A stretch of 8,130 nt of DNA from the NCBI GenBank assembly GCA_023416875.1, contig JAEZGT010000314.1:1-8130 (forward strand). The letters run 5' to 3'. Source of the DNA: Pseudomonadota bacterium. GTDB taxonomy: Bacteria > Pseudomonadota > Gammaproteobacteria > Pseudomonadales > Cellvibrionaceae. The notes beneath the pieces were generated by a model, which made no database searches, was not told the DNA's origin, and saw nothing but the letters and a program-made list of their open reading frames with translations. The translations under genes and the position numbers were made by a program. Shown here one piece after another: positions 1 to 5,292 of the stretch. Within the stretch, counting starts at the first letter, position 1. Each line of letters starts with the position of its first letter.

Positions 1-1704
1 ATTTACCTCCTTCTGCAGACTTACCCCACCGAGATGTCGCTCGGCCGCAGCCAGGGCGCCGACAAAGGCGGTGTCGCTGAGATCGCGGCACGCTGCCGTT
101 ATCAATACCTGAATGGCATCTTGCGCCTGGTTCAAGCGTTTGTTTCCGCTCGATGTTCTCTCTTCATAACCGCTCGTGACTATGCGGTAGAGGCACCATT
201 CGAACAGGGAGATATCGTCATCCGCCTTAATAAGTCGCAGCAGATCTTTCTTGAATGCCTGGTACTGAGTGGCAGAAAGGGTCTTCAAGGCCGGGAGACA
301 GAGATCAATTACGCGCAGGTTGTCGGAGCGTTCAAGGCTCGCGATGTCCCCCCGCAATTCTTGCATCGCGCTCAGGGTGGCCTCGTCTTGATATTCCTGC
401 AGTAGTTGCCACTGTTTCTGCAATGACGGCGGATTGCGACGGTCCAGCAGCAGCCAGAAGATCAGGGCACGGCAGTTAAAGGGTTCATGAGCGGCGGCGT
501 GAATGCGCTCCGGCAAACCCTTAATGAACACATGCGCGTCTTCGATCTGCTCAGGGGTGGTAGCGCCGACTTGATCCACCGCCGTCATCAAGGCAGCAGC
601 ACCCGCGGCCATGACCGGTTTTTTCCCGTCGGTGGTGGTTTTTTCCGAAGACTGTTCCGCAAGGGGTTGGGGCGTGATCATGGCGCCGTCCCAGCGTGGC
701 TGAATTTTGCGGATGCGCAGGGCGAGAGGGGGGTGAGTCGCCATCATCAGGCCCAGAGCGGAAGTAATTCCCTGGCTGAAATACATATGGCTGAATTCCG
801 CCGCGCGCGAGTTGTGCAGCAGGGCGTGCTCGCTATGGCCGCCGATTTTTTTCAGCGCATTGGCGATGCCGGATGGATTGCGGGTGAATTGTACCGCAGA
901 GGCATCGGCCAAAAACTCCCGCTGACGGCTCACTGCGGCTTTGATGAGATTGCCGAAGAACACCCCGCAATATCCCAACACCACCAAGGCCAGTCCCATG
1001 CCAAGCTGCGCGTTCTGATTTTTGCGGTTATGACGCCCTGCAGATCTCAGCATCATGGAGCCGATCAAACCGATCAGGAGTATGCCGTGTAGGACCGCGA
1101 CTAAGCGCATATTCAGGCGCATGTCGCCGTTGTGGATATGGCTGAATTCGTGGGCGACCACACCTTGCAGCTCGTCGCGGTTGAGCAATTCGATGCAGCC
1201 GCGGGTGACGCCGATAACGGCATTGCGCCGGTCGGTACCCGCCGCGAAAGCGTTGATACCGGGTTCATCGAGGAGATAAACCGGCGGTACCGGATTGCCC
1301 GAGGCAATGGCCATTTCCTCTACGATATTGAGGATTTTGCGCTCCATGGCGTCATTGGTGTTGGGCAGAATCATGCGGCCGCCGAGTGCTTCGGCGACAC
1401 GCCGGCCATTGCCGCCGAGCTGAAAAAACTCGAACAGGGAGCCGCCCAGCACTGTTGCCAATACCGCCACTGCGGAATAGTAGAGCACGTCTGAGTGCAG
1501 CAACCGCGACACCATCTCGTACCAGGGAACCTGCATTTTGACTGCTAGGGCAGGGGAATCGAGCGGCTGTTGGGTGAAGAAATGCAGGACCAGACCTATG
1601 GCCAGAGCGGTCATCAAAATCAGGCACAATACGGCGGCTGCCATCAGTCCCACCAGCGCAAAGGTATTGCGCCGCGCCCGTTCTTGTTCGGCAAAGAAGT
1701 TCAT
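1..1704 (-). CDS. M48 family membrane zinc metallopeptidase (HtpX/Ste24-like core with long C-terminal extension), 3' end outside window
   Basis: Translating the minus strand from the ATG at 1704 gives 568 codons with no stop down to base 1, so the gene is cut by the window edge. The start MNFFAEQERARRN is typical of large LemA-linked M48 peptidases. A hydrophobic segment lies at about residues 15-43, a second at about 74-94, and two more at about 201-219 and 233-255, as in HtpX. The zinc site is HEFSH at 185-189 (ligands H185 and H189, catalytic E186), and the third ligand is probably E263 in SRQREFLADASA. The family motif THPPLALRI follows at 323-331. The core is therefore complete and should cleave membrane or misfolded proteins on the cytoplasmic side. 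From about residue 345 to the edge there is a helical, soluble extension that HtpX (about 293 residues) lacks and whose role I cannot name. It lies 43 bp downstream of lemA and is probably co-transcribed with it. Family call is firm; substrate is unknown. Confidence 0.93.
   Translation of the reverse strand, partial: MNFFAEQERARRNTFALVGLMAAAVLCLILMTALAIGLVLHFFTQQPLDSPALAVKMQVPWYEMVSRLLHSDVLYYSAVAVLATVLGGSLFEFFQLGGNGRRVAEALGGRMILPNTNDAMERKILNIVEEMAIASGNPVPPVYLLDEPGINAFAAGTDRRNAVIGVTRGCIELLNRDELQGVVAHEFSHIHNGDMRLNMRLVAVLHGILLIGLIGSMMLRSAGRHNRKNQNAQLGMGLALVVLGYCGVFFGNLIKAAVSRQREFLADASAVQFTRNPSGIANALKKIGGHSEHALLHNSRAAEFSHMYFSQGITSALGLMMATHPPLALRIRKIQPRWDGAMITPQPLAEQSSEKTTTDGKKPVMAAGAAALMTAVDQVGATTPEQIEDAHVFIKGLPERIHAAAHEPFNCRALIFWLLLDRRNPPSLQKQWQLLQEYQDEATLSAMQELRGDIASLERSDNLRVIDLCLPALKTLSATQYQAFKKDLLRLIKADDDISLFEWCLYRIVTSGYEERTSSGNKRLNQAQDAIQVLITAACRDLSDTAFVGALAAAERHLGGVSLQKEVN
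5..12 (-). promoter_or_regulatory. Strong Shine-Dalgarno sequence at the window edge, probably for a following gene
   Basis: On the minus strand these bases read AAGGAGGT, a near-perfect complement of the 16S rRNA 3' end. They lie in the last visible codons of the M48 peptidase frame. The likely reading is that another gene begins just beyond base 1, overlapping or abutting the peptidase 3' end in a continuing operon. The in-frame codons here are also sensible peptidase sequence, so chance is possible. Confidence 0.4.
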
Positions 1705-1722
1705 AGTGTCCGTCTAGGATAG

Positions 1723-1742
1723 GCGCGACAAGGCTGTCGCGC
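1723..1742 (-). other. Perfect 8-bp stem-loop between lemA and the M48 peptidase gene
   Basis: The arms are GCGCGACA and TGTCGCGC around a 4-base loop. The hairpin starts 5 bases after the lemA stop and ends 18 bases before the peptidase ATG. No run of U follows on the transcribed strand, so it is not a standard intrinsic terminator. An mRNA-stability or processing element that sets the LemA to protease ratio is more likely, but this is inference. Confidence 0.55.
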
Positions 1743-1747
1743 GGCGA

Positions 1748-2344
1748 TCAGAAAGAAACCTTGGGTGCTTGTTGAATGGCAGCGCGATCTTCGAACTCGA
1801 GCAGCTTGGCATCCAGGCTGTGGCCAAACAGATTGGCAAATATCACCGGGGGGAAGCTCTGGCGATAGGAGTTGTATTCGGTAACGGAATCGTTGAACGC
1901 CTGACGGGCAAACGCGACTTTGTTTTCCGTGGAGGTCAGTTCTTCGGAGAGCTGCATCATATTTTGATTGGCTTTCAGATCCGGGTAAGCCTCCATGACC
2001 ACATTGAGGCGTCCGAGGGCGCTCCCCAGAGCGGCTTCCGCACCGGCCAAACTCTGCATGGCTTCCGCGTTGCCCGGATTGGCGGCGGCGGATTTCAGGC
2101 CTGCCAATGCGCTGTTGCGCGCTGCGATCACCGCTTCGAGGGTTTCCCGCTCATGGGCCATATAGGCTTTGGCGGTTTCGACCAGATTGGGAATCAGGTC
2201 ATAACGGCGTTTCAGCTGAACCTCAATCTGGGCAAACGCGTTCTGGTAGCGGTTTTTCAGGGCCACCAGCTTGTTATAGATGGTGACCACATAAAAAATC
2301 AGGCCGATGACGATGACCAGCGTGACTATGGCGGAAATGCTCAT
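1748..2344 (-). CDS. lemA: LemA family membrane protein
   Basis: A 198-residue protein of usual LemA length. One transmembrane helix occupies about residues 4-23 (SAIVTLVIVIGLIFYVVTIY), followed by the family signature YNKLVALKNRYQNAFAQIEV and then LKRRYDLIPNLVETAKAY with a conserved HE and AR a little further on. The rest is a long helical bundle, with a second conserved stretch FARQAFNDSVTEYNSYRQ and a proline-containing end (QAPKVSF). The topology expected for the family is a very short N-terminus outside or inside the membrane and a large helical domain; its biochemical role is not settled. The ATG has AAGGGA eight bases upstream (plus-strand 2353-2358). The next gene is an M48 peptidase, and LemA-M48 pairing is recurrent in bacteria, suggesting LemA assists or controls the protease. 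The strand opposite carries a 199-codon open frame that is only a shadow. Confidence 0.95.
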   Translation of the reverse strand: MSISAIVTLVIVIGLIFYVVTIYNKLVALKNRYQNAFAQIEVQLKRRYDLIPNLVETAKAYMAHERETLEAVIAARNSALAGLKSAAANPGNAEAMQSLAGAEAALGSALGRLNVVMEAYPDLKANQNMMQLSEELTSTENKVAFARQAFNDSVTEYNSYRQSFPPVIFANLFGHSLDAKLLEFEDRAAIQQAPKVSF

Positions 2345-2377
2345 GACGGTAATCCCTTGGACTGTTAGGTTCGGCGC

Positions 2378-2406
2378 AGTCTAACCATAGACGTCTGCAA
2401 AACCAA
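2378..2406 (-). promoter_or_regulatory. Candidate sigma-70 promoter for lemA-M48
   Basis: On the minus strand TTGGTT (2406-2401) and TAGACT (2383-2378) are separated by exactly 17 bases. They match the -35 and -10 consensus at three and four of six positions. The predicted start near 2371 would give a leader of about 27 bases containing the lemA ribosome binding site. A short inverted repeat, GTCTA-N4-TAGAC (2379-2392), overlaps the -10 element. Both elements are weak matches, so this is a proposal only. Confidence 0.3.
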
Positions 2407-2455
2407 GGAGGGGAAAAAGGCAGAGAAACGTAAAGTTGCGGCGCCGGATTCATCG

Positions 2456-2481
2456 AGTACGTCACAAAACCGTACTAGAAT
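2456..2481 (+). promoter_or_regulatory. Candidate thiolase promoter -10 with overlapping inverted-repeat operator
   Basis: TAGAAT at 2476-2481 matches the -10 consensus at five of six positions. Immediately upstream, and sharing its first base, is a perfect inverted repeat AGTACG-N9-CGTACT (2456-2461 and 2471-2476). It occupies the space where RNA polymerase would sit between -35 and -10. No good -35 hexamer is present at 16-18 bases, as is common when a promoter needs help from or is blocked by a regulator. The regulator cannot be named. The expected start near 2488 leaves a leader of about 38 bases, ending in AGGAGG at 2516-2521, four bases before the thiolase ATG. Confidence 0.35.
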
Positions 2482-2525
2482 CCCGAACTTTTATACCTTT
2501 TCAATTGCGACCAGCAGGAGGTCTT

Positions 2526-3704
2526 ATGAGCGATCCTATAGTAGTAGTCGGCATAGCGCGCACCGCCATGGGGGGAATGAGCGGTGTTTTCAGTGACGTA
2601 TCCGCCACCCATTTGGGTGGCGAAGCGATTCGCGGTGCCTTGGAGGATGCGGGTGTCGCGGCGGCGGATGTGAGCGAAGTCATCATGGGGTGCGTGCTTC
2701 CTGCTGGTCTCGGGCAGGCACCGGCTCGGCAGGCCGCGTTGGCAGCCGGGCTGCCCCAGAACACGCCCACCACCACGATCAACAAAGTCTGCGGGTCAGG
2801 TATGAAGGCAGTGATGATGGCGGCGGACGCCCTCAGCGTCGGCAACGCTGAAATTGTCGTCGCGGGTGGTATGGAAAGCATGACGAATGCACCCTACCTG
2901 CTGACTAAAGCGCGCTCAGGTTACCGTCTAGGCCACGGTGAGCTGCTTGACCACATGTTCCTTGACGGGTTGCAAAACGCCTACGATGGCAACCTGATGG
3001 GCGTCTTTGCCGAAGCGACTGCGGAAAAATATCAGTTCACCCGCCAGCAGCAGGACGAATTCGCCATCACCTCTTTGAACAAAGCCAACGCCGCAATTAC
3101 TGGCGGCCATTTCAAGCGTGAAATCGTCCCTGTCACCGTAAAAGGCCGCAAGGGAGACACAGTAGTTGCAGTAGACGAACAGCCGGGCAATGCCAAACCC
3201 GAGAAGATTCCGTCACTCAAACCCGCCTTCAAAAAAGACGGCACCGTAACCGCAGCCAACTCCAGTTCTATTTCCGATGGTGCTGCGGCGCTGGTCCTCA
3301 TGCGGCAGAGCACTGCACAAAAACGCGGCCTAAAACCTCTGGCGGTGATCAAAGGACAAACCCAGTTTGCACAGGCGCCCGAGTGGTTCACCACTGCGCC
3401 CGTGGGCGCGATGAAAAAACTGTTGGAGCAAACTAACTGGTCTGTGGCGGATGTGGATCTGTTCGAAATCAACGAAGCCTTTGCGGTAGTGGCTATGGCA
3501 GCGGTTCGGGACCTGGATATCCCCGCAGAGAAGGTCAATGTACACGGTGGCGCCTGCGCTCTCGGTCATCCTCTCGGCGCATCCGGCGCGCGCATTCTGG
3601 TGACACTGATCGCCGCGCTGCAGACCTACAACAAAAAACGCGGTATGGCGAGCTTGTGCATCGGCGGTGGCGAAGCCACGGCGGTGGCAGTGGAGTTGCT
3701 GTAA
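2526..3704 (+). CDS. Acetyl-CoA C-acetyltransferase (thiolase)
   Basis: A complete 392-residue type II thiolase. It joins two acetyl-CoA into acetoacetyl-CoA, or cleaves acetoacetyl-CoA and possibly 2-methylacetoacetyl-CoA, in the cytoplasm. The nucleophile is C89 in INKVCGSGMKA, the active-site histidine is H348 in ALGHPLGASGAR, and the acid/base cysteine is C378 in SLCIGGGEA; NEAF lies at 316-319. These numbers coincide with those I recall for Zoogloea PhaA (89, 348, 378). The middle loop carries KARSGYRLGHGELLDHMFLDG, typical of AtoB/PhaA rather than long-chain FadA. TAANSSSISDGAAAL at 242-256 differs somewhat from the common TAGNASGINDGAAA form. I chose the ATG at 2526 because AGGAGG sits four bases upstream and the protein then begins MSDPIVVVGIARTAMG, the usual N-terminus; an in-frame extension back to 2436 lacks thiolase sequence. 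It stands alone, without phaB, acyl-CoA dehydrogenase or CoA-transferase genes, so synthetic versus degradative use is open (atoB or phaA would both be possible names). Confidence 0.95.
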   Translation: MSDPIVVVGIARTAMGGMSGVFSDVSATHLGGEAIRGALEDAGVAAADVSEVIMGCVLPAGLGQAPARQAALAAGLPQNTPTTTINKVCGSGMKAVMMAADALSVGNAEIVVAGGMESMTNAPYLLTKARSGYRLGHGELLDHMFLDGLQNAYDGNLMGVFAEATAEKYQFTRQQQDEFAITSLNKANAAITGGHFKREIVPVTVKGRKGDTVVAVDEQPGNAKPEKIPSLKPAFKKDGTVTAANSSSISDGAAALVLMRQSTAQKRGLKPLAVIKGQTQFAQAPEWFTTAPVGAMKKLLEQTNWSVADVDLFEINEAFAVVAMAAVRDLDIPAEKVNVHGGACALGHPLGASGARILVTLIAALQTYNKKRGMASLCIGGGEATAVAVELL

Positions 3705-3711
3705 ACAGGAG

Positions 3712-3738
3712 ACAAGTCCGGCCTAGCGCCGGACTTGT
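3712..3738 (+). terminator. Hairpin terminator between convergent thiolase and dolP
   Basis: ACAAGTCCGGC and GCCGGACTTGT form a perfect 11-bp stem with a 5-base loop, starting 7 bases after the thiolase stop. It is followed on the plus strand by GGTTATTGCTTC, a broken T-rich stretch rather than a clean U tract. Because the operon from the right ends at 3750, the same hairpin could serve as the terminator for both directions; on the minus strand the downstream bases are TCTCCTGTTTAC, also only weakly T-rich. Confidence 0.75.
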
Positions 3739-3749
3739 GGTTATTGCTT

Positions 3750-4325
3750 CTATCGTTGCTCGATATATTCGATCACCCGCACCACTTTCTCCACACCCTC
3801 GGTCTGAGCGGCGATTTCACTGACAAGATTTGCCTCTTCGCGGGTCAGCAGCCCCATCAAATATACAACCCGATTTTCCACTACGACTTTCACGCGTTCC
3901 GACTCTATATCGCGGTTCGCGAGAATCTTGCCACGCAGTTTGGTGGTGAGCCAATTGTCATTGGAGCGCGAGAAAAAGGTGGAATTGGATTTCACCAGCA
4001 ACTCATTGTGGACCTGGCGCACCTTGTTGATGGAGCGCACGATTTCACCAGCGGCCTGACGTAAATCGCTGCTCGGCACTTCCCCAGTCAGCAGCACCAC
4101 ACCGTTAAAGCTCAACACGTTGATATTGGCTTCGGCGAGATCCGGATCGGCCTTGCGCAAATTGACCTTGATCACCGTCTCCAGACGCTGGTCGTCCACA
4201 TAGGCGCCAAAGGTGCGTCTGCCGGGGTCCGGCTCCAGCGGACCATCACTGGTGGCGTCGAGCATGGTGACGCAGCCGCTGAGAAAGAGGCAGAAGAGTA
4301 GGGCAGGTAGTCGCAATACGGACAT
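3750..4325 (-). CDS. dolP: Outer-membrane dual-BON-domain lipoprotein DolP (YraP)
   Basis: With the ATG at 4325 the protein has 191 residues, the same length I recall for E. coli DolP. Residues 1-17 are a lipoprotein signal peptide ending in the lipobox LSGC, with C18 as the lipidated cysteine; the +2 residue is V, not the D of inner-membrane retention. BON domain 1 covers about 45-112 (from YVDDQRLE) and BON domain 2 about 122-190 (from SNDNWLTTKLR, with VVYLMGLLTREEA near 153-165). In E. coli DolP the second BON domain binds anionic phospholipids at division sites and the protein supports outer-membrane integrity. I prefer this start over an ATG at 4355 because the upstream ten residues would spoil the signal peptide and overlap diaA. 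The ATG follows the diaA stop as TGATATG, so translation is probably coupled. It is the last gene of the lpoA-yraN-diaA-dolP operon and ends 11 bases from the hairpin at 3712-3738. Confidence 0.93.
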   Translation of the reverse strand: MSVLRLPALLFCLFLSGCVTMLDATSDGPLEPDPGRRTFGAYVDDQRLETVIKVNLRKADPDLAEANINVLSFNGVVLLTGEVPSSDLRQAAGEIVRSINKVRQVHNELLVKSNSTFFSRSNDNWLTTKLRGKILANRDIESERVKVVVENRVVYLMGLLTREEANLVSEIAAQTEGVEKVVRVIEYIEQR

Positions 4326-4326
4326 A

Positions 4327-4911
4327 TCAGTCGATTCCAAACAATTTATGGTCAATAAGATCGCACAGGCAGTAGAGCACCAGCAGATGTATCTCGTGGA
4401 TCCGGCTTCGAGAATTGACCCGCGCGCACAGTTCTAGATCCATCGGCGAAAGACGTTTTCCGACTTCACCGCCGTCGCGCCCGGTCAAAGCGATTATCGT
4501 AAGGCCGCGGTCCGCCGCAGCACCCATGGCCTGCACAAGGTTGGTTGCATTGCCGCTGGAGCTGATCAGCAGCAGTAGATCGCCTTCCTGCCCGAGGGCG
4601 CGTACAGGTTTGGCGTAAACCTCTTGATGTTGGGTGTCCGCCACTATGGCGGTATAGCTGGCCATATTGCCGCCCAGCCAGATCGCTGGCAGACCTGGCC
4701 GCTCTTTTTCGAAACGGTCGATCAGATTGGAAGCAAAAATCTGCGCCAAGGCAGCGGATGGGCCATTGCCGCACACCAGGATTTTTTTTTCGCTCAACAG
4801 CGCCTGCACCATCTGGTCGGCGGCGGCCTCAATTAGCGGCGCCAGCTCTTCCCCCACCTGCATCTTGGCTTCGATACTGCGCTGAAACAGGTTGTAGACT
4901 CGTTGGGACAT
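4327..4911 (-). CDS. diaA: SIS-domain DnaA-binding initiation factor DiaA (YraO)
   Basis: A 194-residue single SIS (sugar isomerase) domain protein. In E. coli, DiaA forms tetramers that bind several DnaA molecules and promote timely initiation at oriC. Sugar-phosphate-binding features remain: CGNGPSAALAQ at 47-57, ISSSGNATN at 116-124 and ALTGRDGGE at 141-149. Annotation pipelines often call such proteins GmhA (phosphoheptose isomerase). Against that, the positions matching the GmhA metal/catalytic His and Glu (H61 and E65 in E. coli as I recall) are I58 and S61 here, and the Gln of RIQEIH is H172 (RIHEIH, 170-175). The C-terminus has L190 and F191, the same numbers as the residues I recall being needed for E. 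coli DiaA to bind DnaA. Location between yraN and dolP also fits DiaA. The ATG at 4911 is 12 bases after the yraN stop with GGAAAA before it. An A9 tract lies in codons 41-44. Confidence 0.92.
   Translation of the reverse strand: MSQRVYNLFQRSIEAKMQVGEELAPLIEAAADQMVQALLSEKKILVCGNGPSAALAQIFASNLIDRFEKERPGLPAIWLGGNMASYTAIVADTQHQEVYAKPVRALGQEGDLLLLISSSGNATNLVQAMGAAADRGLTIIALTGRDGGEVGKRLSPMDLELCARVNSRSRIHEIHLLVLYCLCDLIDHKLFGID
4782..4790 (-). repeat. A9 homopolymer inside diaA
   Basis: The plus strand has nine T in a row, read on the coding strand as GAA AAA AAA ATC (E41-K42-K43-I44 of DiaA). Such a run is a known kind of slippage site for polymerase or ribosome. If one A were gained, the shifted frame would stay open to about 4466, giving an altered protein of roughly 150 residues that loses most of the SIS domain. 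Confidence 0.6.
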
Positions 4912-4923
4912 AGGTTTTCCAAA

Positions 4924-5289
4924 TCAAAAAGCGTTTGCGATCCAGTCGACTGTCTCGCCCTTGCCGCCAGCGACAATGCCGACTACATCAAAACGCATCG
5001 ATTGGCGGGAGGAGATCTTTTGGCTGAGCAGGAAGTGTTGTGCGGCGGCAGTTAATTTGCGCTGTTTGGCGATTGAGACGGTTTCAGCTGGGGTGCCATA
5101 AGACGTGCTGGCGCGTCGGCGCACTTCGACAAATACCAGCGTCTCGCCATCGCGCATGATCAGATCGATTTCACCCTGCGGGCAGCGGTAATTGCGCTCA
5201 ACCACCTGCATACCTTTGCCGCGGAGAAAGCGCTCGGCGCTTTCCTCGCCAGAGCGGCCAATCTTGAGGCGGTCGAACGGCGTAATCAT
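4924..5289 (-). CDS. yraN: YraN family (UPF0102) nuclease-fold protein
   Basis: A 121-residue protein of usual YraN length. It has the family layout: GRSGEESAERFLRGKGM (11-27), a conserved RNYRCPQGEIDLIMRDGETL (32-51), then VFVEVRRR (52-59) and RFDVVGI near 99-105. E15, E40, D42, E55 and R57 line up with the restriction-endonuclease-like D/E...ExK pattern, with R in place of K as in VFVEVRYR of E. coli YraN (recalled). The fold suggests a DNA-acting enzyme or accessory factor, but the cellular role is not established. The ATG at 5289 is separated from the lpoA stop by three bases (TAA CAC ATG), and no good ribosome binding site precedes it at normal distance, so it probably depends on translation of lpoA. 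Its conserved place between lpoA and diaA supports the call. Confidence 0.93.
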   Translation of the reverse strand: MITPFDRLKIGRSGEESAERFLRGKGMQVVERNYRCPQGEIDLIMRDGETLVFVEVRRRASTSYGTPAETVSIAKQRKLTAAAQHFLLSQKISSRQSMRFDVVGIVAGGKGETVDWIANAF

Positions 5290-5292
5290 GTG

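Noticed and set aside
487..1092. 201-codon open frame on the plus strand across the M48 gene
   Set aside because: The minus-strand translation here carries four membrane segments, HEFSH and other M48 motifs without interruption; the plus frame is its shadow.
1352..1627. Possible separate small minus-strand genes inside 1113-1627
   Set aside because: These are alternative frames of the M48 gene. Its true frame was not obvious as an ORF only because no stop occurs before the window edge.
1723..1742. Intrinsic terminator between lemA and the M48 gene
   Set aside because: The stem is perfect but no U run follows, and the genes are an established pair, so a stability or processing role is preferred.
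1769..2368. 199-codon open frame on the plus strand opposite lemA
   Set aside because: It mirrors lemA almost exactly, has no recognisable protein features, and lemA itself is unambiguous; it is a codon-bias shadow.
2436..2525. Upstream in-frame extension of the thiolase
   Set aside because: It would add about 30 residues absent from thiolases and cover the candidate promoter; AGGAGG at 2516-2521 supports the ATG at 2526.
4326..4355. Earlier dolP start at 4355
   Set aside because: It adds ten residues before a clean lipoprotein signal peptide and overlaps diaA; the ATG at 4325 gives the normal 191-residue length.
4466..4774. 102-codon frame overlapping diaA as an independent gene
   Set aside because: No credible start or family features. 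It is relevant only as the frame reached by slippage at the A9 tract.
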